In this document: positions 8,946 to 17,842 of the stretch, one piece after another | How the letters are laid out: each line of letters begins with the position of its first letter | Numbering within the stretch: position 1 is the stretch's first letter | NCBI RefSeq assembly: GCF_008312935.1 | Contig: NZ_VSZO01000003.1 | Location: 39,731-103,730, forward strand | From: Roseiconus lacunae | Lineage (GTDB): Bacteria; Planctomycetota; Planctomycetia; Pirellulales; Pirellulaceae | DNA: 64,000 nucleotides | Direction of reading: 5' to 3' | Program-made: the position numbers and the translations under genes | The notes under the pieces: generated by a model | What the model was told of the DNA's origin: nothing | What the model saw: the letters and a program-made list of their open reading frames with translations, nothing else | Database searches by the model: none

Positions 8946-11876
8946 TTAGCCGAGCTTGATCTTACCAGGGTTGAGCCCCTCAAATTCAACCGAATTCCTT
9001 TGGCTCTTGAGCATTTGGACAGAACCAATCTTGCAGTCTGCGAAGCTCAGCTGATTTAATTCTGTTCGAGAAAGATCGATGTCTGAAAATTCACAGTTAT
9101 CGAAGGAAACATTATTTAATTCTGAGAAATCGAGTTTGTCATTTTTAAAACGGCATGCCGTAAGATTCGAGTTGGTCAATTTGGCACGTGTAAAGATGCT
9201 ATCCTCAAAATCGCAAGCTGAAAAATTGCACCATTCGAGATTGGTGCCATCCATTCTGGTGCCGTAAAAGTTGCAGTCTGAGAATCTGATGCCATGCAGG
9301 GTTGACCTTGCGAAAACTGAGCTTGCGAAATTGCATTCGGAAAAGCCCCCTTCTTTTAAGAACGCATGGCCTAGGTGAGTTCCGTATATGTGGCATAAGA
9401 ACATGCTGAACTTGTTCCAGCGAGAATATGCAAAGAATACGTCATCGAAATACACGCCGAAAAAATGAACATCTCTAAAATCTGTTCTGTATCCTTGAGT
9501 ATCACTAAGTGTCGCCTGTCTTAGTTCGAGGTCGTTTAGGACGAGTCCGCTCAAATTGTAGAAGTCTACCGACCATCCCGATCGGGTTATTCGTTGGGCT
9601 GCAAGGTGTCGATTTAGAGACAATGGGTGTAGGTTTAGTACGTTTTGGGAGGCATTTTTGTTCCATGCCTTCTGTGATCGAGCTAGGCCGGTAGCAGCTA
9701 GCAGGGATTGATCCCAATGATTGACCATCAATCGGAGACGTTCGAAGGCCTGTTCATCTAAATGTCCATCTGGAACTCCTACATCTTTTCGTTGCCAATC
9801 AATTCGCGGAGGGACATTCGACTCCCGTGTTGCTTGCCTGAAAACAGCCCCAACGCTTGAGCTATCTTTTAAGCCGAATGTGTTCTGGATGCTCTTAACT
9901 GTAGTTTCGTCGTCAGACGTCAATAGTACAGGTGCTTGCTCATAGAGTTCGTCAATGAACTCGCGTTCTATTTCGCGGACAGGAATCTGTGCAAGCGCGT
10001 TTCTCGCGTCATCTCGAGTTCGGCCTAGCGGATAATTTGGTGGGTCGTCAATGCATATTGCTGCTTCACATTGTGTGCGAACGCACCATTCAGCCAAAAG
10101 ATAGTGTCGGAAACTTTCAGGGTGGAATTCGAATTCTTCCGAATTCTCAGCAGGCTCAAAAAATTGAAGTACGAACGCAGTTCGGGCGTCTTCGATTCCT
10201 AGGTCTTCTTTTAAGTTGTTGTTCCTATTGTTTTCGATTGTATTGCGAAGTTCACGCAGAGGACACCTTCCACCAAATTTGGGCCACGAGCAAATCCATG
10301 CGATTTCCTGTAGCAAGTGTCGATAGTGCTGTGTCTTCACGTCGATTCCAGCACGCTCGCCGCTTAGGCTTGCCTTCCCCGCGATTGTTTCGTCCACAAA
10401 AATTCGAAATATCTCAGCCCTGGAAAGGCGGCCTTCATTTCGATGTATCTCAGCCAGTACGAATTTCGCGAGCATAAATAGAAGGAGCGGGTTGTTCGAA
10501 ACGTCCTTAAGGCCGCTGCATACGTGGCGAATCAATTCGCCTGTTACTTCCGGCGACTTCTGGATCGTGTTCCACTTTTCAGCCCACTGATCTGTGTCCT
10601 GGTCTGTGAACTGCGAAACTTTCATCACATGCACTCGGTTGTCTTTCCAGTTGCGTTTAAGTGATTCTGAGCCAACAGTCGACCTCATCGCAACGATCAA
10701 CGGGGATTCATGCGACTTCGAAAGATTGACGAGGGAATTGAAATAACTTTCGACTACATGTTCTGCATGGCTTCGCATTTCGTCGAATCCGTCGACGATA
10801 AGAACAAGATTTCGGGAGTCTTTCAGATCCTGGAGTTCGATCCCGAATTCTGAAGCAACGCTGTTCGCTATGCCATCAATTAGGTTATTTGAATTGTAAA
10901 TGCTCCTCCATTTTGCAAAAACAACTGCCTGTGTTTGATCCTCCAAAAACTGCTTCGCGAGCGCCGACGCAAGATTTCTTAACAAACAACTTTTGCCAGC
11001 ACCCATTTCACCTTCGACAACGAAGATTTGGGATCTGCCTGCGCTTTCAGTCACCTTTTTGAGCAGAAGGCTATCTCCATTGGCACTGGGTTTGATGTTG
11101 TTCCAATCTTCTTCTAACTCGGATCGAGAGTAGTCTTTCACGCGGACGCGAGGAGATATGTATATGTCGGATTGTCTCACTTCGTCGAACAAAAGTGACT
11201 CATTCAGGGTAGAGTACACTTCATTGAGAAGAATTAGTTTGCTGCGTTCAGCGATCGCCGTATTGAGTCGAAATGCCTCCATCATTGCTGGGGTAGTCAT
11301 GAGCTCCTCGATGGCATCGCACAGTGAACTAAATACAGATCCTCTCACCTGGTTGCTGAATTGTATTGCCTCGCGTGAGATCGTCGCGTTTTCGTATGCA
11401 ATGGCGTCAACTACGATTCGTCTCGCAAAGTTCGCATATTCACAAATAATAGGCCAGTTTCTACTCGACAGTCTTCCATGTTTCCCAATTACTGTCAGCC
11501 AGGTAAACTGCGAAGACAACACTGCCATCGCGGTGTTGTTGAGTTCTTTGGCTTGGTACTTTTGCCAAGTTTCTTTGGTGATAAAACGATATGGCTCGTC
11601 TTCGGACTGGTTCGCCAACTCGAAATTTAGGGTGCTGATAAGAGCTTCGCTGAGTTTTGCAGCGATCTTGGTTTCTGGGTCGGCTTCAGGGGCGAGGTTC
11701 AATGCCATTCCGCCGAGTTTGAACACGGAACCGGCGACTTCAGCTCTCTCGCAAATTTCTAGGTAGGTATCGCTTAGAAAACCTTCTGGTAGGGAGAAAC
11801 CAATTGCATCGCCTGAGGCTCCGGCAAAAGTGGTTACCCAGTCAGCGATCGTGACCAAACCTTGCGACAGACTCAT
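8946..11876 (-). CDS. NACHT-type STAND NTPase with C-terminal pentapeptide repeats (NLR-like defence candidate)
   Basis: 976 aa. Residues 1-250 form a helical domain I do not recognise. The NTPase follows: Walker A GEMGAGKS at 289-296, Walker B LVLIVDGFDE at 357-366 with the paired acidic residues of NACHT proteins, and a winged-helix-like stretch ending FHPESFRHYLLAEW at 584-597. Residues about 770-950 are pentapeptide repeats of A/S-x-(L/F)-x-x type (CNFSACDFEDSIFTRAKL). Bacterial NACHT proteins (bNACHT/Avs-like STAND ATPases) sense phage components and trigger abortive defence; pentapeptide repeats would be the sensor or oligomer scaffold. The gene stands alone beside attL and int, reads outward from the virion operon and is clearly AT-richer, which suggests a separately acquired cargo gene. 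Confidence 0.88.
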   Translation of the reverse strand: MSLSQGLVTIADWVTTFAGASGDAIGFSLPEGFLSDTYLEICERAEVAGSVFKLGGMALNLAPEADPETKIAAKLSEALISTLNFELANQSEDEPYRFITKETWQKYQAKELNNTAMAVLSSQFTWLTVIGKHGRLSSRNWPIICEYANFARRIVVDAIAYENATISREAIQFSNQVRGSVFSSLCDAIEELMTTPAMMEAFRLNTAIAERSKLILLNEVYSTLNESLLFDEVRQSDIYISPRVRVKDYSRSELEEDWNNIKPSANGDSLLLKKVTESAGRSQIFVVEGEMGAGKSCLLRNLASALAKQFLEDQTQAVVFAKWRSIYNSNNLIDGIANSVASEFGIELQDLKDSRNLVLIVDGFDEMRSHAEHVVESYFNSLVNLSKSHESPLIVAMRSTVGSESLKRNWKDNRVHVMKVSQFTDQDTDQWAEKWNTIQKSPEVTGELIRHVCSGLKDVSNNPLLLFMLAKFVLAEIHRNEGRLSRAEIFRIFVDETIAGKASLSGERAGIDVKTQHYRHLLQEIAWICSWPKFGGRCPLRELRNTIENNRNNNLKEDLGIEDARTAFVLQFFEPAENSEEFEFHPESFRHYLLAEWCVRTQCEAAICIDDPPNYPLGRTRDDARNALAQIPVREIEREFIDELYEQAPVLLTSDDETTVKSIQNTFGLKDSSSVGAVFRQATRESNVPPRIDWQRKDVGVPDGHLDEQAFERLRLMVNHWDQSLLAATGLARSQKAWNKNASQNVLNLHPLSLNRHLAAQRITRSGWSVDFYNLSGLVLNDLELRQATLSDTQGYRTDFRDVHFFGVYFDDVFFAYSRWNKFSMFLCHIYGTHLGHAFLKEGGFSECNFASSVFARSTLHGIRFSDCNFYGTRMDGTNLEWCNFSACDFEDSIFTRAKLTNSNLTACRFKNDKLDFSELNNVSFDNCEFSDIDLSRTELNQLSFADCKIGSVQMLKSQRNSVEFEGLNPGKIKLG

Positions 11877-11932
11877 TTCAAAGCTCTCATGTGTATCCAG
11901 TGAGTGTGGTTTGGCATGGTAGCATAGGGGCC

Positions 11933-11954
11933 CCTCCGTAGGGACGGGGCGACA
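11933..11954 (-). terminator. Hairpin between tail operon and NACHT gene (weak terminator candidate)
   Basis: GCCCC pairs with GGGGC, with TCC:GGA inside around a small loop. There is no T run, so it may only attenuate readthrough from the tail operon into the NACHT gene. Confidence 0.35.
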
Positions 11955-11960
11955 GGGCTT

Positions 11961-13133
11961 TTAGCGAGGGGCTGCTTGGGCGTTGGCGATAACTTTTGCG
12001 AGAAGTTGGTGGCAATCTTGCATCGTCAGTTTGGCGATGTGATCGGGGCGGCCGGGGAGTTGGGTCGCTTTGAAAAGGAGTTTGGTGAGCGTGTCGATTT
12101 TCTTCGCGGCTCGTTCGATGCTGTAGTTTGACAATAACCCGAGGACGTCTTGGCAGGCGCAGCCGCCTCGGGTGAAGGCTTCGGGGATCGCCTTTTGAAG
12201 ATCCTGCGCCATCGTTGTTCGCTGTCGCTGGCGTGGTTTTCGGCGACGCTTCAGCTTTCGCGATCCCATCGATTCGGGATCCTCGCACGGTGGCGGGAAT
12301 TCTTCTTCACAATCAAGCCCGTGCGCGTAGAGGGTGTTGGTTCGATCTGGATCGACGCGATAACCGCCTTCGCAAGGTCCGCTGGGATTATGTGGCGTGG
12401 TAAGCTCTTGGTATGGGGAGGATCCTTGGTTCGGACTGAGCTTTTGTTCGAGAAAAAATGTGCCGGTGTCGTAGTTGTAGTAAGCGACAATGAGCCAAGT
12501 CGTGCTCGGGTCGGGCGGGTCGGGGATGATCGGCGGATTGCCGTATTGGTCGGTGTAGGCGATCCTGACAAACCATCGGCACGGATTGCCAGGGACGTAG
12601 TCAGTCGGTGCGACTTGCGAGTAAACGCGGTAGCCCGGTGGGTTGCGGCCGTCGTTGACTACGATCTCGACATCGTAGATTGATCTGTTGCTGAACCGGC
12701 ACGGGTATGGTGTGGAACCAATGCCAACCTGTTGATCATGGCAGCAAGAGGGGCACCTTTCACCCTGGAAGTTGAGCGTCACACTGAACTTGCCGGAGTA
12801 CTCGTTGAAGGTGCCGCTGATGGCGCAGGTGCTGTTGACTTCGATAAAGGCTTCGCCCGTGATGCCTGGCCCACTGATGATCCACTTTGTGATGAACCCA
12901 CTGTCATCGTATTGGATCCGATAAATCCCATTGGTGGTCGGGATGTCGAATGTGCTGGCGTCGGCCGTTCGCATCGTTGTCCCGTTCTTAGTTGCTTCAA
13001 CGGTTTGCGTTCCGGATGTGATGACGAATGATGTGACGAAGTCGGCGCAGTAGTCGCCCGGTGGCCAAAAACCGCAACCGCCAGAACAAGCGGGGTCATA
13101 AATCACGTCGCCGCAACAACAGCGTCTTGCCAT
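11961..13133 (-). CDS. Cys-rich tail-tip/fibre-region protein, unknown family
   Basis: 390 aa. ATG at 13133 overlaps the previous stop (TAATG), which sets the start; an upstream in-frame ATG at 13334 lies inside the neighbour and is rejected. The N-terminus is strikingly Cys-rich (MARRCCCGDVIYDPACSGGC, residues 1-20), with more Cys around 130-150. The middle is beta-rich with Pro/Tyr; from about 315 a basic linker (RKLKRRRKPRQRQR) leads to a helical C-terminal domain with GGCACQDVLGLL. As the last gene of the tail operon it probably encodes a tail-tip or adhesion protein; no family recognised. Confidence 0.75.
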   Translation of the reverse strand: MARRCCCGDVIYDPACSGGCGFWPPGDYCADFVTSFVITSGTQTVEATKNGTTMRTADASTFDIPTTNGIYRIQYDDSGFITKWIISGPGITGEAFIEVNSTCAISGTFNEYSGKFSVTLNFQGERCPSCCHDQQVGIGSTPYPCRFSNRSIYDVEIVVNDGRNPPGYRVYSQVAPTDYVPGNPCRWFVRIAYTDQYGNPPIIPDPPDPSTTWLIVAYYNYDTGTFFLEQKLSPNQGSSPYQELTTPHNPSGPCEGGYRVDPDRTNTLYAHGLDCEEEFPPPCEDPESMGSRKLKRRRKPRQRQRTTMAQDLQKAIPEAFTRGGCACQDVLGLLSNYSIERAAKKIDTLTKLLFKATQLPGRPDHIAKLTMQDCHQLLAKVIANAQAAPR

Positions 13134-13861
13134 TAGCAAGGTCCGGAAGCAATGAGGAATTCGTTGCCCGCGTTCTTGCAATAGCCTTCGAAGTCGATGC
13201 TGTCTTCGTCGCCCACACCGAGCGGGTCCGATAGGATGATCGTTGTAGAGCTGAATTCGACGCCGTCGGTGGTGTAGAGTTTCGCTTCGGTGGATCCGGA
13301 CACCTGGGCGTCTTCGGTCAGCTTGTACCGCCACCGCGATTGAGATTTGCCAAGATCGACGATCGCGAATTCGTTGACGGCATCGTAGCCAAGGATCCGG
13401 TAGAGTCCGGAGCTGCAGCGGATAGCGTATTTAGGGTCGGAGGGGTCTGGCATGACGTAACGCAATGCGGATCCCTTGGATCCACTGCATTTGACAATGC
13501 CGAATGGATGCGGTTGATAAGGGAAGTACTCGCCATCGATCACGGGACTGTCGGCGATCACGATGTTGTCGATCGCTGAATGCCAGGTGGGAGTTGTGGC
13601 GGACATGATGGGCGTGTAGTTGGTGGTGATGCCCAACGTGCTGTCGGCTGGTTGTGTCATGCTTTCGAGTTGCAAGAATTCACCGGCCCCAACATCACGA
13701 CCGGCGTTGTTCTTGATCATGATCGAACCGCGTGACGATCGGCGATTCGATGCTTCCCAACCCTTTCGTTTCCACCAAGCGAGCATTGCCTTGATGTCAC
13801 GCCACAGCGATGCGGCCAAAATTCCCGATGCGTCGCCGCCCGGGGATGGTTGCGTGTCCAT
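13133..13861 (-). CDS. Tail protein, hypothetical
   Basis: 242 aa. N-terminal helix (SLWRDIKAMLAWWKRKGWEA) then beta-rich segments (NNAGRDVGAGEFLQLESM). Starts 3 bases after the upstream tail gene stop and its own stop overlaps the next start, so it is translationally coupled within the tail operon. Position after the tape measure suggests a distal tail or tail-tip component; family not recognised. Confidence 0.75.
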   Translation of the reverse strand: MDTQPSPGGDASGILAASLWRDIKAMLAWWKRKGWEASNRRSSRGSIMIKNNAGRDVGAGEFLQLESMTQPADSTLGITTNYTPIMSATTPTWHSAIDNIVIADSPVIDGEYFPYQPHPFGIVKCSGSKGSALRYVMPDPSDPKYAIRCSSGLYRILGYDAVNEFAIVDLGKSQSRWRYKLTEDAQVSGSTEAKLYTTDGVEFSSTTIILSDPLGVGDEDSIDFEGYCKNAGNEFLIASGPC

Positions 13862-13864
13862 TGA

Positions 13865-14746
13865 TCAGATTCCGAAGACGCTGGCGAAGCTGATCGAATC
13901 GAAGACGTCTAGCACAGCAGCCCGCTTGATCACCGAACATGGGAATCCGCCGACAGTTTCGGGGGCATAAAGGATGTCGAGAACCTGGTGCCCGAGTTTA
14001 GAAGGAATGACAACCCCGCTTCCTAAGTTGATGTTGGTTAGATTGCGAGAGAAGTTGAACAGCATATCGACATCCCAATCAGGATCGTCGCCGGCACGCT
14101 GACGGGACTGTATCGATTCGATTTGCAGCGTGCCGGCCGCGAATCCATTCCACGGGACAAGGTTTGTCACATGGATGTCGGCATATTCGGCCGCTGCGAC
14201 GACGCGTCCTCCGGTCACTGCATTGGCATGGCTCCACACCGTTTGGACGGCCACTTGGGTCGAGCCGATCGGCACGTCGATACCGTCGATTTCGTATTTT
14301 CCATCGCGGTATGTCAGGCCCAGAGCGAGTTCGGCCTTGGTCCCGGAAAGTGTCGGGCGAGAGGCACCGGTCGGGTGATGTTCGGAGACGAGGGCTTTGG
14401 CAAATGTGCGGCGCGCCGTTTGCCCTGATCCACCAATCACAGACCATCTCGATTGACCGGCTGCCAACTTGACGACGGCGAGCCCAGACGCCTTGCTGGC
14501 GTAGCTCGCAGTTGCAGACCAGTAGTCCTCGGTGTCTTCGTGGCGTCCGAAGCCAACGCGAGTTTTTTGGAGTCCTAGGTACTCGTAGGGAATGTTGGCA
14601 TCGTTCTGGATGAAGGTGACAATGTCCTGTTCGTCTTCATCATTGTCTGCATGAAGCAGGTAGGAGACGTCAAGATTGTCCTCGGCGTCAGAGACACCAT
14701 CCACCGCATTGATGTCATTCCATTTGCGTTCAATGGTGATGGTCAT
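13865..14746 (-). CDS. Tail protein downstream of tape measure, probable distal tail component
   Basis: 293 aa, beta-rich, no signal or membrane segment. It begins with MTITIERKWNDINAVDGVSD and contains long Gly/Ala/Val strands. It is the first gene after the tape measure, the usual place of the distal tail protein, but I see no diagnostic motif. GCAACT occurs in its leader (14764-14769), as in several other spacers of this operon. Confidence 0.75.
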   Translation of the reverse strand: MTITIERKWNDINAVDGVSDAEDNLDVSYLLHADNDEDEQDIVTFIQNDANIPYEYLGLQKTRVGFGRHEDTEDYWSATASYASKASGLAVVKLAAGQSRWSVIGGSGQTARRTFAKALVSEHHPTGASRPTLSGTKAELALGLTYRDGKYEIDGIDVPIGSTQVAVQTVWSHANAVTGGRVVAAAEYADIHVTNLVPWNGFAAGTLQIESIQSRQRAGDDPDWDVDMLFNFSRNLTNINLGSGVVIPSKLGHQVLDILYAPETVGGFPCSVIKRAAVLDVFDSISFASVFGI

Positions 14747-14801
14747 GGGAAAGGCGATTCGCGAGTTGCAGGAGGCGAAGGGCGATCAAGATGGGAGTCC
14801 G

Positions 14802-17360
14802 TTAGGTGAAGACGAACGGCTTCTGACGAATGCGTTGAAGTTCCTCGGCGGTCTTTTTGCTGAGTTCGAGCTGCTTCTTCCGGAAGGCACGTTCGTCGGA
14901 TTTGTCGTCGCGAGCTGTAGGGGCGAAGGACCCGACGTTGCTCGCGATCGCGGCGTTGCGTGTTGCGAATTGCTGGAGATCGGGAGTGCCTGGGGCATCG
15001 CCGAGGAAGTTCTCGCGTAGCTGTTTCGCGTAGGCCGCAGCTTCGTCGCGACCGAGCTTTCCGTCGTTTACAAGTTGAGCTGCTTTGGCGATTTGCTCGG
15101 CAACTTTCTGCGCATCGGATTTCAGAGATTCGCGTATCTGCTGAGCGGCCTTTGCCGCGGGATCGTCTTTCGGTTTGGGTTTGGAAGCTTCAAATTCTTT
15201 GCGAGCAGCCGCCAACGCACGCTTAAAGTACTCGGGTTGATCTTCGAACAATTTTCGAGCACGTTCGACTGCCTCGCGAAAGCGTTCGGCCGGCGTCATC
15301 AGCTGAGCCTTGAACTGTTCGGCCGGGTCGGTTGCCTTGAATTGATTCCGGGCTTGTTCGATCGCTCGCGACCTTGATTCAGGATCGTCCCTGAAAAGTT
15401 GGTTTGCTTTACGGATTTCGGCTTGGAGAGTTTCGGCAGGCGTTCGCAACTGCAGCTTGGCCTGTGCTGCTGGATCCGTTGCACGAAACTTTTCCGCTGC
15501 GTCTACCAACGCTCGATTCAGATTCTTCGAGTCGTTTTGGAACAGCTCCCTGGCTTCGGCGACGGATGCTTTGAAAATCTCAAGCGGCGTTCTTAACTGC
15601 TCGATCGCTTGGAACCGCGGGTCAGCACTTCGGTAGTCCTTCGTCGCTTGCGTTTTGAACGCGTCGAACTGATCCTGGCTGATTTCGCCGCGTTCGAGTA
15701 GCGTTTTCGCGTCAGAGATGCGTTCCTTGAAAGCTTCGAGCGGCGACTTCAATCCTCGGATTTCGTTTGCAAGGTTCAGCTGGGTTTGCGTGAGCTCAAC
15801 AAGCGGCTTGGGGTCGATTCGGACTGCCTTGCTCACGTCCAGAGTTTTGAACAAATCGGTTGGTACCTCTTTGCCCATTTCACGATAGGTTTTGGCGAGT
15901 GCCTTGACTCGTTCGACTTCGAGTCCCTTCGCACCTGAATTAAGTCGCTTTTCGAAGTCGAGCCGATCCTTGTAATACTGCTTTGCGACAGCAGCAGCAC
16001 TGGCAACCACTGCGATGGCTGCTCCGGCCGGAGTTACGAGACTTTTCGCAAGTTGACCTCCGACACTGCCAAGTAAACGGCTGAGGCCGCCAAAGATTCC
16101 TGCGATCGCACCACGCATATTCTTGAAGACGGTGACGGTCCCTTTCGCAGCGAATTTCGACCCAGAGACCAGCCCCTTGAACGCTTCGGTAACGCTAATC
16201 GTCCTTAAGGTTTTCAACAGCAAACCCAGCTTCGCGGTTAGTGTTGCTGCTGAAACCGTCGCTTTCCCTAGTGCGGCGCTGAGTGAAAATGAAGCTGTTG
16301 ACAGTTTCAATGTTGCCAGGAGGGCTTTTAGCGTGAACTCCAGCCCCTTGAGTTTCAGGGATGCGGCAACGGCAATGATTCCCGCACCGGCTATCAGTTT
16401 CCCAAACGCCGCGATCGCCACACCAACAACGCCGGCTGCCGCGCCGATCGCTCCCATCGCGAACGCGACCGAGGCCAGTCCTTTGACCAGGATAGGAAAG
16501 CGTTCGAGGATCGAGCTGAACTGTTTGACGATCGACGCTGCCCCTTGCGCGAAAGCAGCTGCAATTCCCAGCAATGGCTTGCCAATGGCGGTTTTCAAAT
16601 CGGAGAATGCAGACTTCAACTGTTTTATTGAGTTGTTGAAGCTGCCGGCCGTGCGGGTCGCATCTCCCTGAGCTTTTGTCGTTCCGTCCAGGGTGATTTC
16701 TATGATCGCCATCGCCTTTTGGTAGGCGGTGAGGTTCGTCGGGTCGAATCCGAGCTGCAGGGCCTTCGCTTTAATCTCCGCCTCTTGGGCGACCACACCG
16801 AACTTGCGCAGCGTTTCCGTGTTGCCGACAACCGCGCTCATCAACCGTTCGAAGGCTTCGGTGTCAGACATGTCATTGAATGAAGCCAGGTCGACCGCGA
16901 GCGTTGAGAGTGTCTTGGAGAGCTCGGTCGCTTGACGTTCATCAAAGCCCAATGGGACTAAAGTGTCTTGGGATTGGGCAAGGAAGCTGAGGAGCTGTTT
17001 TTCGCTTCTGCCTACTTCATCCGCGTACGCTTTTCCCCACTTTCTCACCTCAGTTACCTGGCTCGAAAATACAGTTTCAAACTTAGAAACTGTCTCGGCA
17101 AAATCACCTGCGGCGAATGTCGCGTTCACCAAACCGCCGATGATCCCAGCGCCCGCAAGGCCCACTCCGGCCCCCAAATTGCGAATGCTTTTCCCAACAT
17201 CTTGGATCGATTGGCCTACCGCCTTGATCTCTTTGTCGATTTGTGCGGTGACACTTTTTATTCCCGATACTGCTTCACTAAGCGCCGCTTGGAGTTCGCG
17301 GGAGAGGTCGTCTTGGAGGGAGAGCGTGTAGACTGCTCCGCCGGCGTCGATATTGGTCAT
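14802..17360 (-). CDS. Phage tail tape measure protein
   Basis: 852 aa. Residues 1-70 form an amphipathic coiled coil (SLSEAVSGIKSV-like heptads), followed by GAGVGLAGAGIIGGLV and a hydrophobic core region (about 260-460) rich in Ala/Gly helices that would act at the membrane during DNA entry. From 480 to 850 there is a repeated helical unit with AERFREAVERARKLFEDQPE-type motifs, each about 35-40 residues, repeated at least four times (PLEAFKERIS, PLEIFKASVA, PAETLQAEIR, PAERFREAVE). In siphoviruses this protein sets tail length and is ejected with DNA. It is short for the family, consistent with a short tail. It follows the frameshifted chaperone, with one neck-like gene between. Confidence 0.93.
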   Translation of the reverse strand: MTNIDAGGAVYTLSLQDDLSRELQAALSEAVSGIKSVTAQIDKEIKAVGQSIQDVGKSIRNLGAGVGLAGAGIIGGLVNATFAAGDFAETVSKFETVFSSQVTEVRKWGKAYADEVGRSEKQLLSFLAQSQDTLVPLGFDERQATELSKTLSTLAVDLASFNDMSDTEAFERLMSAVVGNTETLRKFGVVAQEAEIKAKALQLGFDPTNLTAYQKAMAIIEITLDGTTKAQGDATRTAGSFNNSIKQLKSAFSDLKTAIGKPLLGIAAAFAQGAASIVKQFSSILERFPILVKGLASVAFAMGAIGAAAGVVGVAIAAFGKLIAGAGIIAVAASLKLKGLEFTLKALLATLKLSTASFSLSAALGKATVSAATLTAKLGLLLKTLRTISVTEAFKGLVSGSKFAAKGTVTVFKNMRGAIAGIFGGLSRLLGSVGGQLAKSLVTPAGAAIAVVASAAAVAKQYYKDRLDFEKRLNSGAKGLEVERVKALAKTYREMGKEVPTDLFKTLDVSKAVRIDPKPLVELTQTQLNLANEIRGLKSPLEAFKERISDAKTLLERGEISQDQFDAFKTQATKDYRSADPRFQAIEQLRTPLEIFKASVAEARELFQNDSKNLNRALVDAAEKFRATDPAAQAKLQLRTPAETLQAEIRKANQLFRDDPESRSRAIEQARNQFKATDPAEQFKAQLMTPAERFREAVERARKLFEDQPEYFKRALAAARKEFEASKPKPKDDPAAKAAQQIRESLKSDAQKVAEQIAKAAQLVNDGKLGRDEAAAYAKQLRENFLGDAPGTPDLQQFATRNAAIASNVGSFAPTARDDKSDERAFRKKQLELSKKTAEELQRIRQKPFVFT

Positions 17361-17392
17361 TCGATTTGCAAGTGGAGAGTGTCTAGTTGCTA

Positions 17393-17839
17393 TTAACGCT
17401 TGATGCCTCGGCGGGCATGGGCGTGTAACTTTCTGATCGCTCTTTCCGCGGCGGGCCCCATGTAGGGCCGGGCGGCGATGTGCCGGGTTTGGGTGATGAC
17501 GCGTCCGGTCTGGCGTGAACGCCGGCGAACGGTGGCGACGCCACCTCGTTCGAGCAGCCCAGGCAGAGCAGGAGTGATGCTGCTACCGGGGAAACCTACG
17601 GGGCCGGCTTTGACAGTGTCGCCTTCGATGATTGAGTCAAAGGTTTCGAGGTTGGGCTCGGACGAATGGATGTTGGGAGGTTGTCCCGGAGATGAGGCGA
17701 AATCCGATTCGGTGAGAATCGCTTTGGCTTCGCTTTCGAGGTCCTGTGCGAATTGCGCAAGGATGTCGTGTTTGAACTTTTCGACGCTACGCATTACCGA
17801 CGCGGTGTTGTCACGCGTGCTGGATCGGACGCGAAACAT
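17393..17839 (-). CDS. Neck/minor tail-type protein, hypothetical
   Basis: 148 aa, basic. Contains ETFDSIIEGDTVKAGPVGFPG and ends HIAARPYMGPAAERAIRKL. The ARPYMGPA motif near the C-terminus is typical of HK97 gp10-like/tail-completion proteins. It lies between the chaperone and the tape measure, an unusual place for a neck protein. Family call is tentative. Confidence 0.65.
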   Translation of the reverse strand: MFRVRSSTRDNTASVMRSVEKFKHDILAQFAQDLESEAKAILTESDFASSPGQPPNIHSSEPNLETFDSIIEGDTVKAGPVGFPGSSITPALPGLLERGGVATVRRRSRQTGRVITQTRHIAARPYMGPAAERAIRKLHAHARRGIKR

Positions 17840-17842
17840 TGG

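Noticed and set aside
7801..11876. A separate tandem element (int plus NACHT) left of the phage
   Set aside because: I found no third copy of the 62-bp att core near 11.9 kb, so one element is simpler.
11961..13334. Start of the Cys-rich tail protein at 13334
   Set aside because: Overlaps the upstream gene by 200 bases; the TAATG junction at 13133 is the likely start.
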